A stretch of 12,930 nucleotides of DNA from positions 1-12,930 of the forward strand of contig JAYVJL010000025.1 in the NCBI GenBank assembly GCA_043769295.1. Reading direction: 5' to 3'. Below, piece after piece: positions 1 through 6,708 of the stretch (position 1 is the stretch's first letter; each line of letters opens with the position of its first letter). The DNA is from Aalborgiella sp043769295 (GTDB taxonomy: Bacteria > Pseudomonadota > Gammaproteobacteria > Burkholderiales > Burkholderiaceae_C). Below the pieces are notes generated by a model that saw only the letters and a program-made list of their open reading frames with translations, made no database searches and was not told the origin of the DNA. The position numbers and the translations under genes are program-made.

Positions 1-1
1 C

Positions 2-297
2 ATCGACAAACTCCGTGCGCAACACAAACTCCCAGCTGCCAAACTGTGCAATCTGTTGAATGTCGCCAAAAGCGGCTACCAGGCTTGGTGTGCAAACAAG
101 ATTGTGCCATTGCGCACGCTACGCCAGCAGGAAGAAGCCAAGCTAGTCGCTGCCATCAAAGCCGCGCACTTGCAAGGCAGGGGCGCTTATGGTGCCAAGA
201 GGATTCACGCTGAACTCATCGAGCAAGGCTTCAAAGTCAGTTTAAACCGCATACGTCGTCTCAGAAGACTGCATGGCTGTCGGCGCCGATTGAATAT
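2..297 (+). pseudogene. IS3-family transposase OrfB fragment (N-terminal part only)
   Basis: The reading frame is open from the window edge (codon at 2) and reads through LPAAKLCNLLNVAKSGYQAW and later GRGAYGAKRIHAELIEQG. This is the N-terminal helix-turn-helix part of IS3-family OrfB transposases, which normally read 'SRSGYYAW ... GTYGSPRIHAEL'. Homology stops near 'RLHGCRRR' and the frame ends at 340 in unrelated sequence. The whole catalytic DDE domain is therefore missing, so this is a dead remnant. The TTG at 56 is not a real start, because the similarity continues upstream of it and out of the window. The downstream boundary near 297 is an estimate. Confidence 0.75.
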
Positions 298-312
298 ACC
301 CCCGACCTCTAT

Positions 313-342
313 TAGTGGGTCAGCTTTCGGTCGGCGGTAACA
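313..342. other. possible terminal end of another insertion sequence
   Basis: The segment containing GGGTCAGCTTTCGGTCGGCG resembles the terminal sequences of some IS21-like elements as I remember them. It sits exactly where the IS3 OrfB similarity stops. No transposase gene of that family is present and no partner end was found, so this is only a suggestion about what truncated the fragment. Confidence 0.22.
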
Positions 343-372
343 GGTAAATATCAGTTTTTATAAATGATTCTT

Positions 373-404
373 ACAATCATTCTAATATTCGTTAGAATGA
401 TTGT
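373..404. promoter_or_regulatory. perfect 13-bp inverted repeat, probable ArsR-family operator
   Basis: The arms ACAATCATTCTAA (373-385) and TTAGAATGATTGT (392-404) are perfect reverse complements separated by 6 bases. The last base of the right arm is directly before the ATG at 405. An additional AATGATT at 363-369 pairs with AATCATT at 375-381, so several half-sites overlap. ArsR-family repressors bind such AT-rich palindromes over their own promoters. A weak -10-like TAATAT lies inside the repeat at 383-388, which would put the transcript start very close to the ATG. Function is inferred from position and symmetry. Confidence 0.75.
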
Positions 405-1058
405 ATGAAAACCATCAAAAACCACCTGTATGAGCAAGTCGCCCGCATCGGCAAAGCCATGGCCAGTCCAAAACGGCTGGAGTTGATTGAACTGCTGTGC
501 CAAGGTGAAAAGACAGTTGAATTATTGGCGGAGCAGGCTGAAATCAGCGTCAAACTGGCCAGCGCGCACCTCAAAGCCCTGCGCCAGGCACACTTGGTGG
601 ATACCCGCAAAGACGGCAGATACGTGCTGTACCGCTTGGCAAGTTCCAGTGTGGCGGACCTGTGGGTGGCCCTGCGGACCGAAGCCGAAGAACGCTTGGT
701 CGAGCTGCAGCTCGCGCTGGCATCCATTGTCGCGCATGGTGATGAACTCAAAGGCATGGATCGCGCCACCCTGCTGCAAAAAGCCAAATCGGGTGAGATT
801 TTGATGCTGGACGTCCGACCGCTAGAAGAGTTCGCCAGCGCCCATCTGCCGCACGCCCGCTCCCTTCCCGTAGACGAGCTGCTGAAACGGCTGGCTGAGT
901 TGCCGCAAGACACCCCCGTGGTCGCCTATTGCCGTGGTCCGTTTTGCCTCATGGCCAAGGATGCGGTCGAGCTACTGCGAAAAAACGGCTACCGAGCCTT
1001 TCACCTGACCGATGGCGTGGCGGAGTGGCGAGCCCATGGCTTGCCTGTTGATGCGTAA
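405..1058 (+). CDS. ArsR-family transcriptional regulator fused to a rhodanese domain
   Basis: This is a 217-residue protein. Residues 1-90 are an ArsR winged helix ('RIGKAMASPKRLELIELL', then 'LASAHLKALRQAHLV' and the wing 'RKDGRYVLYRL'). Residues about 125-215 are a rhodanese domain ('LMLDVRPLEEFASAHLPHAR', loop YCRGPFC, 'GVAEWRAHGLPV'). The probable persulfide-carrying cysteine is Cys176, with a second cysteine at 181. Cys32 is the only cysteine in the DNA-binding part. Fusions of this kind occur in sulfur-metabolising proteobacteria. A role as a sulfane-sulfur-responsive repressor of its own operon is inferred, not shown. The ATG at 405 is preferred because the family alignment starts there, although no Shine-Dalgarno is visible and the operator palindrome touches the start codon. 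It is first in a likely four-gene operon running to 3716. Confidence 0.9.
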   Translation: MKTIKNHLYEQVARIGKAMASPKRLELIELLCQGEKTVELLAEQAEISVKLASAHLKALRQAHLVDTRKDGRYVLYRLASSSVADLWVALRTEAEERLVELQLALASIVAHGDELKGMDRATLLQKAKSGEILMLDVRPLEEFASAHLPHARSLPVDELLKRLAELPQDTPVVAYCRGPFCLMAKDAVELLRKNGYRAFHLTDGVAEWRAHGLPVDA

Positions 1059-1141
1059 TTTGGCAATAACGCTTCAACAAAACCACTTTTCAATTCCCAG
1101 CCCCCTTCCCAGCCCCCTATCGCAGATCGCAGAAGACAAGC

Positions 1142-1897
1142 ATGTTTTTCAAACAACGAACCGCCGATAACGCGACTCTTTCCTACTTGTTCGGTTGTGC
1201 CAGCCTGACCAAAGCCTTCGCGGTCGATGTTGTCGCCGGGGACGAAGACTGGTTCATCCAGGAAGCCGGGAAAGCAGGCGCAGTGATCACCCATGTCATC
1301 GACACCCATGTGCATGCGGATCACTACTCTGGTGGGCCCGGGTTGGCTCATCGGGTGGGCGCACCGTATTGCCTGCACGAAAGTAACCGAGGGCGAGTGT
1401 CGTTTGATTTCGCGGCCTTGAGCGATGGCCAGCGCCTGGACGCCGGCAACGTGGTGGTTGATGTACTGCACACGCCGGGCCACACCCCTGACAGCATTTG
1501 CCTGCTCGTACGCGACCTGCGTCGCGGTGACGAGCCGTGGTTTGTCATCACCGGCGACACCCTGTTTGTCGGCGCCGTCGGTCGGCCCGACCTGGCAGGA
1601 CGCGAGCGCGAAATGGCAGCGCAACTGTATGACACACTGCACAGCAAGCTGCTTACCTTGCCGGCGGACCTTGAAATTTATCCTGGGCACCAGGCTGGCA
1701 GTGCGTGTGGGGTTGGCCTGTCAGGCAAGCCTGCATCTACCCTCGGCTTCGAGAAGCGCTTCAACCCGATGTTGTCGATGACGCGTGAGGCCTTTGTCGA
1801 TGCGCTTACTGCCGACATTCCGCCGCCTTCCGCTGACATGGCGCGCATCGTTGAAGCCAATCTGCGCGGCGTCGTCCCTGATCTCGCGCACCTATGA
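1142..1897 (+). CDS. ETHE1-like persulfide dioxygenase (metallo-beta-lactamase fold)
   Basis: This 251-residue protein has the signature of ETHE1/PDO enzymes, which oxidise glutathione persulfide with O2 to sulfite and glutathione in the cytoplasm. Visible motifs are THVHADH (residues 55-61), HTPGHTPDS (110-118), GDTLFVGAVGRPDL (138-151) and YPGHQAGSACG (180-190). By comparison with ETHE1, the mononuclear iron ligands should be His56, His114 and Asp139. The length is normal for the family and no signal peptide is present. It lies 83 bp downstream of the ArsR-rhodanese gene and overlaps the next gene by 4 bases. The Shine-Dalgarno is weak (AGAAGA upstream). Other metallo-beta-lactamase hydrolases share the fold, but the GRPDL and GHQAGSACG motifs favour the persulfide dioxygenase branch. 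Confidence 0.88.
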   Translation: MFFKQRTADNATLSYLFGCASLTKAFAVDVVAGDEDWFIQEAGKAGAVITHVIDTHVHADHYSGGPGLAHRVGAPYCLHESNRGRVSFDFAALSDGQRLDAGNVVVDVLHTPGHTPDSICLLVRDLRRGDEPWFVITGDTLFVGAVGRPDLAGREREMAAQLYDTLHSKLLTLPADLEIYPGHQAGSACGVGLSGKPASTLGFEKRFNPMLSMTREAFVDALTADIPPPSADMARIVEANLRGVVPDLAHL

Positions 1898-3189
1898 AGG
1901 CGATGACCATGGACTACGGCATTCGCGTCAACCTGCGTCAGGTCCTGCAGCACTTACTGCAGGTGTTGTTGGTGGGCATGACCATCGGGATGATGCGCAC
2001 CGTGGTGCCGGCGCTGGCGGAGACCGAGTTTGGTGTACCGCGTGGCTCCTTCATGCTGCTGGTGGCCTTTGTCGTGGCGTTCGGCTTTGTCAAGGGTACC
2101 ATGAACTTCGTCGCTGGCCGACTGGCCGAGCGCCTCGGCCGCAGGCGGGTGCTATTGATAGGCTGGCTAGTGGCGCTGCCCATTCCAGCGTTGATCTACT
2201 TTGCCAGCTCATGGAACTGGATCGTGCTGGCGACCATTTTGCTCGGCGTGAACCAGGGCCTGACGTGGTCGATGACGCAGACCGCCAAGCTCGACATCAC
2301 CCGGGCAGACCAACGGGGGCTGGTGATCGGGCTGAACGAATTTTCCGGATACGTGGGCGTGGCCCTTGCTGGCGTCATCACAGGCTACGCAGCGTTTTTG
2401 TTCGGTCCGCGCGCGGGCCTGCTGTGGTTTGGCAGTGCGGTGATTGGGTTGGCAACGCTGCTCGCGTGGCTGGCTGTGATTGAAACGCTGCCTTGGGCCC
2501 ATACCGAAGTCAAACGCCATGCGGCAACGGCTTCTGCACAAGGCTTTCAGCCACGCTACCCATCCAATGTCAGCGAGACACCTACGACAGGCGAGGTGTT
2601 TGCGCTGATGAGTTGGCGTGATCGCCGCATGGCCGCGTTGTGCCAGGCTGGCATGGTGGAGAAGTTTGTCGACGCTCTCGTTTGGGTGTTCTGGCCCGTC
2701 TATTTGCACCAGCAGGGCGTGAGCCTGCCTAGCATCGGCTGGATTGTGGGTGTGTATGGTTTCACATGGGGTGGCGCGCAACTCTTCACCGGGAAACTGT
2801 CAGATCGTGTGGGACGGCATCGCCTGAACTATGTGGGCATGTGGGTCTGTGGTGCGGGCGTGGCCCTGATGCCATTTGGCACAGATGCCGTGTGGTGGAG
2901 CGCGTCCGCCGCCATCACGGGCTTTGGCATGGCGATGCTGTACCCCAATCTGAGCGCTGCTGTCGCGGATATTGCGCATCCAAACTGGCGCGCCTCGGCC
3001 ATCGGCATCTATCGTTTTTGGCGCGATTTGGGTTATGGCATCGGGGCTTTGGGTCTGGGTGCGACAGCTGCAATGGGTGGACAAATTGAGGGCGCCTTCT
3101 GGTTCGTATCGATTGCCATGCTTCTTTCTGGCGCAGTCCTCTACCACTGGGGCGAGGAAACCCATCCGCGGCTCAACCCCGCGCGCTGA
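1894..3189 (+). CDS. MFS transporter of the sulfur operon
   Basis: This 431-residue hydrophobic protein has about 12 predicted membrane spans. The MFS motif A appears in both halves: 'GRLAERLGRRRVLLIG' between the early spans and 'GKLSDRVGRHRLNYVG' in the second half. A hydrophilic central loop (about residues 205-240) separates the two six-helix bundles, as is usual for the superfamily. The start ATG overlaps the stop of the persulfide dioxygenase gene (ATGA, 1894-1897), which implies translational coupling and a shared job. The substrate cannot be read from sequence. Export of sulfite or another product of persulfide oxidation, or uptake of a sulfur compound, would fit the operon, but both are inference. 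An alternative ATG a few codons downstream (MDYG) is possible. Confidence 0.87.
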   Translation: MKAMTMDYGIRVNLRQVLQHLLQVLLVGMTIGMMRTVVPALAETEFGVPRGSFMLLVAFVVAFGFVKGTMNFVAGRLAERLGRRRVLLIGWLVALPIPALIYFASSWNWIVLATILLGVNQGLTWSMTQTAKLDITRADQRGLVIGLNEFSGYVGVALAGVITGYAAFLFGPRAGLLWFGSAVIGLATLLAWLAVIETLPWAHTEVKRHAATASAQGFQPRYPSNVSETPTTGEVFALMSWRDRRMAALCQAGMVEKFVDALVWVFWPVYLHQQGVSLPSIGWIVGVYGFTWGGAQLFTGKLSDRVGRHRLNYVGMWVCGAGVALMPFGTDAVWWSASAAITGFGMAMLYPNLSAAVADIAHPNWRASAIGIYRFWRDLGYGIGALGLGATAAMGGQIEGAFWFVSIAMLLSGAVLYHWGEETHPRLNPAR

Positions 3190-3224
3190 CGTTCAACCAT
3201 CACTTTTTAACAGGAAACAATGAA

Positions 3225-3716
3225 ATGAAACTGACTACATTAGCCGGCATATCCCGCCGAACAGCACTTGCAGCATCGTTTGTAGCCTTATCCGCGAGTT
3301 TGCCGATGGTCGCATTAGCCCAAATGAATAAAGCGGCTGCCGAGGCTGTGGAGTCGTATTTTGAATTTATTGATTACAACGGTGGCACCATCGCGACCAC
3401 GCAGATCCCGGCCGAGGACTGGAAAAAGTTTCATGTGATTGATGTGCGTGACGCGGGACAATTTGTCAAAGAACACATCCCCGGCGCCGTCAACATTGAA
3501 TGGCGCAAGGTGTTTGCCGAGCGCACCAAGTTGCCGAAGAACAAAACAATTTTGATGTATTGCAACACGAGCTCATTTTCAGCGCAGGCTGCGATGGCGC
3601 TGCGCATGGACGGGTATGAGAACGTCGTCGTCTTGCATGGCGGCATAGAAGAATGGAAGCGGCAAGGTGGTTTTGAAGCCTCCAAGCGCGCAGTTACGCA
3701 CCAGTCCGTAATATAG
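3225..3716 (+). CDS. exported rhodanese-domain protein, 3' end altered by an IS remnant
   Basis: This 163-residue protein has an N-terminal signal peptide (residues 1-32, cleavage probably after ALA). The Arg-Arg pair at 11-12 in SRRTAL could be a twin-arginine signal. A single rhodanese domain follows: 'FHVIDVRDAGQFVKEHIPGAVNIEW', the active-site cysteine Cys113 in YCNTSSFSAQAA, and 'VVLHGGIEEWKRQGGF'. It should act in the periplasm in sulfane sulfur transfer. An AGGA at 3212-3215 supports the ATG at 3225; an earlier ATG at 3220 is followed at once by a stop. The gene starts 35 bp after the MFS gene. The last few codons and the stop overlap, on the opposite strand, the C-terminal codons of an IS630-type transposase relic. 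The original C-terminus was therefore probably slightly different, but the domain is complete. Confidence 0.85.
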   Translation: MKLTTLAGISRRTALAASFVALSASLPMVALAQMNKAAAEAVESYFEFIDYNGGTIATTQIPAEDWKKFHVIDVRDAGQFVKEHIPGAVNIEWRKVFAERTKLPKNKTILMYCNTSSFSAQAAMALRMDGYENVVVLHGGIEEWKRQGGFEASKRAVTHQSVI

Positions 3717-4462
3717 GAGACGGAAGGTGTCATGAAAAATGAGCGGACAAGACGTCTATTTTTCTTCACATCTTGCAGTTGCTAATTGATGCGAATCTCC
3801 AACTTCTCGCCCGCTCGTAGCGGATTGCGTGCAACCCCTATGCGCTTGACATAGCTCCAAACCAACTCATCTGGGTTCAGGTCGGGCGCGTAGCCGGGAA
3901 GAACGTGCATCGTCAGGCGTTCTTGGGTGCTGGCGATGTATTGCCTCACGGCGAGTGTTTTGTGCGCTGTCAAACCATCGACGATCAAGCGCACCGCGCG
4001 TTTTCGTCCCCGCATCATACTTTTGAGAAGTCTCACAAACAGCTCTGCCGTTGGTGCCCCCTGGTAGGTGGCAAACCAGAATCCGCCCTTGGCATTGACC
4101 GCTGAGGCTGCCCACAGCCGTCACCCCCAGCGAGACGCCAAACTTCTGCTCGATCAGGGTGGCTGCGATTTGCCTGGTCCACAGCCCAAACCTTACTGGC
4201 GCGGTTCTTTGCCGTTGATCCAGCGAAAGACCTGAGCTTGTTGCTTGGGCGTCAATTTGCATGGGCGTCCAATGGCCGGGCGGGAGGCGAGTGCCAACTC
4301 CAACTCCAACTTGGATAGTTGCCCGTTTTGCCATTTAGTGCGGGAAAACTTTTTGTCATCGCTAGAGCGTGAGCAACATTTGACTGTCGTGCAAGTGGAC
4401 ATGCGTAAGTCAACTGCCATTAAAGATCTGCAAGATCGTCGCACCACGCACGACCAACCCAC
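3705..4462 (-). mobile_element. IS630-family insertion sequence relic with decayed transposase
   Basis: Read on the minus strand, pieces of one IS630-type transposase follow in order in three frames. First is RPAIGRPCKLTPKQQAQVFR up to a frame break near 4195. Next is FGLWTRQIAATLIEQKFGVS up to about 4110. Then comes AVNAKGGFWFATYQG through LIVDGLTAHK and LPGYAPDLNPDELVWSYVKR to 3785. An in-frame TAG at 3782-3784 interrupts the end, after which LVRSFFMTPSVSYITDW completes the usual C-terminus near 3705. The join at about 4110 skips the middle of the protein, including the first catalytic Asp region (about 95-100 residues). The element is dead. The boundaries are the limits of visible similarity; no terminal repeats were identified. 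Confidence 0.85.
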
Positions 4463-4625
4463 CAGAACCTGGGCATCAAAGTAGCCCCCACTCTTTTATT
4501 TTTTGGTAAAAATGGCAGCGAAGTTGCTGAGCGGCTGGCGGGTGTATCGGTGCCTGCTTTTTACGGTGCGTACTTACAAGAGCGCATCTACAAAGCGCTA
4601 CTATCTTTTGCCTAGATCTTTAAAC
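4463..4625. other. intergenic stretch with no recognised gene
   Basis: This AT-richer spacer lies between the IS630 relic and the pseudoazurin terminator. A short open frame crosses it on the plus strand from 4503, but it has no family resemblance and runs into the antisense of the terminator and pseudoazurin gene. I see no gene or repeat here. Confidence 0.5.
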
Positions 4626-4657
4626 AAAAACCCTGTCCAACCATGTGGGCCGGTTGG
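4626..4657 (-). terminator. probable rho-independent terminator of the pseudoazurin gene
   Basis: Just downstream of the pseudoazurin stop, a stem CCAACC/GGTTGG (plus-strand 4637-4642 and 4652-4657, 9-base loop) is followed on the minus strand by ACAGGG and then TTTTT (plus-strand A run at 4626-4630). The 6-bp stem is short and the T run starts a few bases away, so strength is uncertain. Confidence 0.5.
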
Positions 4658-4679
4658 GGCTTTGATACCAAAGGGCAGG

Positions 4680-5114
4680 CTACTTCGCCTGGTCTAGGTA
4701 CTTGGTCAGGCGGTCTTTGTTCATGGCCAAAGTTTTGCTGTAGGTGGCGGCTTCTTTTTTAGCTTCGTCCAGGTTGGTGGCCTTGCCCACTTGGATCACG
4801 CCCACCATGGCCATTGGCTTGTGCGGGTCGCACTGGTACATGTAGACGCCTTCTTCGCTCAGCGTGACAACGATTTCTTCGTCTGGCTTGCCTTTCCAGC
4901 CTTTAGCACCTTTAGGTGCAAAAAAGGATGCGCTATTGTGCGATGCATCAGTCTTGATGAACTTGACGGTATCTCCTTTGGCGGCCTTCACAAAACCTGG
5001 CTCAAAAACCATAATGCCGTCTTTTCCGCTGTTAAGCATTTTTATTTGATGTTCTGCTGCGAATACGCCTGAAGCCAGGAATGCGCCAATAGCCAACGTA
5101 ACGAGTTTTTTCAT
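4680..5114 (-). CDS. pseudoazurin (type I blue copper protein)
   Basis: This 144-residue exported protein has a Sec signal peptide, MKKLVTLAIGAFLASGVFAA, cleaved around residue 20. The mature part matches pseudoazurin in length and pattern. The copper ligands are His59 (in DASHNS), Cys95 and His98 (in YQCDPHKPM) and Met103, with the expected Cys-x2-His-x4-Met spacing. Pseudoazurins are periplasmic one-electron carriers. They donate to nitrite and N2O reductases and, in Paracoccus, can accept electrons from thiosulfate oxidation. Here the surrounding sulfur genes suggest the second kind of role, but no partner enzyme lies in the window. An AGGT about 8 bases before the ATG serves as a modest Shine-Dalgarno. 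It appears monocistronic. Confidence 0.92.
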   Translation of the reverse strand: MKKLVTLAIGAFLASGVFAAEHQIKMLNSGKDGIMVFEPGFVKAAKGDTVKFIKTDASHNSASFFAPKGAKGWKGKPDEEIVVTLSEEGVYMYQCDPHKPMAMVGVIQVGKATNLDEAKKEAATYSKTLAMNKDRLTKYLDQAK

Positions 5115-5269
5115 ATCTAGTACCTATGTATAAAGTTTGATAAAAATGGATCTGCACGATTTTTTTTAACCGCAACAGCGAACACGCGTAATAACCATGC
5201 TCTATTACATAACGTTAGAGTAATATTAAATGGCTTAAGTAGTAACCCTACATTGACCACGGGTAGAGT
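5115..5269. other. upstream region of pseudoazurin
   Basis: This AT-rich region should carry the pseudoazurin promoter (minus strand). A TATACA about 20 bases upstream of the ATG could be a -10 box. A near-palindrome ATTAC-AT-AACGTT-AGA-GTAAT lies at 5204-5224 and might be a regulator site. Neither is certain. Confidence 0.35.
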
Positions 5270-5467
5270 GTAGGTGTTGTCTTTGATAAAGCGCGTGGGC
5301 CGCGGTGGTACGGTGCCTTCCAGGCGTTTTTTCGGCATCTTCGAACCCGCCATATGCTCGCCAGAGCGTGCCTTCATGTCTGCTTTGGCTTTGGCGTTGG
5401 CGATAATCTCGATGCCCTGCGCTGCAAAATAGCCGCAGGCAAAATGTCCGTCGCCAACGGACTTGAA
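5270..5467 (-). pseudogene. fragment of a probable metallo-beta-lactamase-fold hydrolase
   Basis: The minus-strand frame reads SVGDGHFACGYFAAQGIEII and continues KADMKARSGEHMAGSKM. This resembles the segment after the HxHxDH motif in metallo-beta-lactamase-fold proteins (typically 'DHTGGNAYFAAQGA.IIA...'). A TGA lies three codons before the recognisable part, the first metal-binding histidines are gone and nothing recognisable follows about residue 65. It is therefore a short broken fragment. An ATG at 5377 would give an 86-codon frame ending at 5117, but its second half shows no family pattern. The family call rests on pattern memory and is tentative. Confidence 0.4.
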
Positions 5468-5566
5468 CTCATGTCAACCGAATGGACTAGTCCGTAAAGT
5501 GACAGACAGGTTCAGGCGATGGACAGGGCTTTGGGAAGTGAGAGGGATATAAACATGGTGATTAAT

Positions 5567-6199
5567 TTAGAGAACCGGTACGCTGTCACTGACCGAGCCG
5601 CGCAGCATCATGCGCGCATAAAAACGTGCCAGCACGGGGTATTTATCTTGCCAACTAAAATCATCGGCATAGCGCAGCCCGACATAGCCCAGAGCGCTCA
5701 CTACAGCGATGTCAGCCAAGCTGAGGGTGTTGCCGTGAAAGTAGTCTCGCTCGCCCAGCTCGTTGCTCAACACTTGCAGGCTACGGTGAATTTTGCTGAA
5801 CTGGCGCGCTACCCAGTCGGGATATTGCAACTCGGCAGGGCGCTTGCGGCGCTCGGCAAAGATGCAGAGTGCTGCATCCATCACACCATCGGCCAATGCT
5901 TCTAGGCGTTTCACAGCAATGCGCGCTCGAAACTCTGATGGCACGAGCGGATTGACTGCGCTTACACCATCCAGGTATTCCACAATCACGCGCGAGTCAA
6001 ACAGTGCGATGCCATCGGCCATCACCCAGACGGGTACTTTGCCCAAGGGGTTAATGGCAATGGCTTTGGTGTCTGCATTCCACGGCACATCCAGCACGGG
6101 TGTAAAGGGCACTTGCTTTTCGACGGCGGCTATGCGCACTTTGCGGGCATAGGGGCTTGTGGTGGAGTAGTAGAGTTGTTCTGGGCGAGAGGGGGTCAT
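5567..6199 (-). CDS. glutathione S-transferase family protein
   Basis: This 210-residue protein has a thioredoxin-like N-terminal domain (residues about 7-85). It begins 'LYYSTTSPYARKVRIAA', carries the glutathione-site cis-proline region 'NPLGKVPVWV', and continues with 'LFDSRVIVEYLD', where the Asp-Ser pair contacts glutathione in the family. The rest is the all-helical C-terminal domain with 'LSLADIAVVSALGY'. Length and both domains are normal and the gene looks intact. It is cytoplasmic. It could act on glutathione-linked sulfur or electrophiles, but the substrate is unknown. No clear Shine-Dalgarno precedes the ATG. It is divergent from the cytochrome gene at 6268, with 68 bp between them holding both promoters. 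Confidence 0.9.
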   Translation of the reverse strand: MTPSRPEQLYYSTTSPYARKVRIAAVEKQVPFTPVLDVPWNADTKAIAINPLGKVPVWVMADGIALFDSRVIVEYLDGVSAVNPLVPSEFRARIAVKRLEALADGVMDAALCIFAERRKRPAELQYPDWVARQFSKIHRSLQVLSNELGERDYFHGNTLSLADIAVVSALGYVGLRYADDFSWQDKYPVLARFYARMMLRGSVSDSVPVL

Positions 6200-6267
6200 G
6201 TAGGTTTTGGTCTTGAGTTTTGAAAAAGATTATGTCACACTGTTGTTTTTTATTATGAGATGCTTAT

Positions 6268-6602
6268 ATGTCTACTTTAGTCGCACGTTGGATATGTATG
6301 GCTGCGTGTATGGTGGGTGCCACGGCCTTTGCCCAAGAGCCTTTGATTTTTAAAGGTGCCGATCTTGGGTTAGGCGAAAAATTGATGGCAGAGCACAAAT
6401 GTGTGGCTTGTCACATTCAAAAAGTGGGGGTAACGGCACTGCTATCTATCGCCCACTAGGGCGTATCAGCACTGCGGGGTTTTTGCGCGGTATGGTAGAT
6501 CAATGCAATACAGAGTTGAACTTGGGGCTGTTTCCTGATGAAGTCAATGCAGTGGCAGCAGTGCTGAACCGAGATCACTATAGGTTTAAACAATCGCCCT
6601 GA
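6268..6602 (+). pseudogene. small exported cytochrome c gene broken by a one-base shift
   Basis: Frame 1 (6268-6459) encodes a signal peptide ending at AFA (about residue 22), then 'GLGEKLMAEHKCVACHIQKV' with the haem motif CVACH at residues 45-49. It then drifts into nonsense and stops at 6457-6459. The proper continuation, NGTAIYRPLGRISTAGFLRG and then 'CNTELNLGLFPDEVNAVAAVLNRDHY', lies in another frame to 6602. Adding one G to the five-G run at 6426-6430 joins them as a protein of about 111 residues, a normal size for a small periplasmic cytochrome c. Either the gene is broken, or the G run was miscounted in sequencing, or it is a slippage site. The function would be electron transfer; the partner is unknown. 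Confidence 0.75.
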
Positions 6603-6708
6603 AATGCCTGCGAAAGCGCGAAAGAAGTGGATAGAAAATCGCCACTGACACTCTGGCAAGCTGAACAGCCCGAGACCTGTTTGTGGAACTCTTGTTGAGC
6701 TAAGCGGC
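6603..6708. other. spacer between convergent genes
   Basis: This short region separates the cytochrome relic from the DsrE-like gene, whose 3' ends face each other. No convincing terminator hairpin with a T run was found. Confidence 0.4.

Noticed and set aside
392..913. Long open frame on the minus strand across the ArsR-rhodanese gene
   Set aside because: It is serine/arginine-rich and lies antisense to a clearly recognised protein; it is a composition shadow.
1001..1690. 229-codon minus-strand frame opposite the persulfide dioxygenase
   Set aside because: No family resemblance, and the plus strand carries a complete enzyme with all its motifs.
4503..4697. 64-codon plus-strand frame as a small gene
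   Set aside because: No recognisable product, no good ribosome site, and it runs through the pseudoazurin terminator.
5127..5150. FNR-type site in the pseudoazurin promoter (TTTGATAAAAATGGAT region)
   Set aside because: Only one half matches TTGAT; the second half does not match ATCAA well enough.
5117..5377. 86-codon minus-strand frame as a complete hypothetical gene
   Set aside because: Similarity extends upstream of its ATG and disappears in its second half, so it is treated as part of a broken hydrolase fragment.
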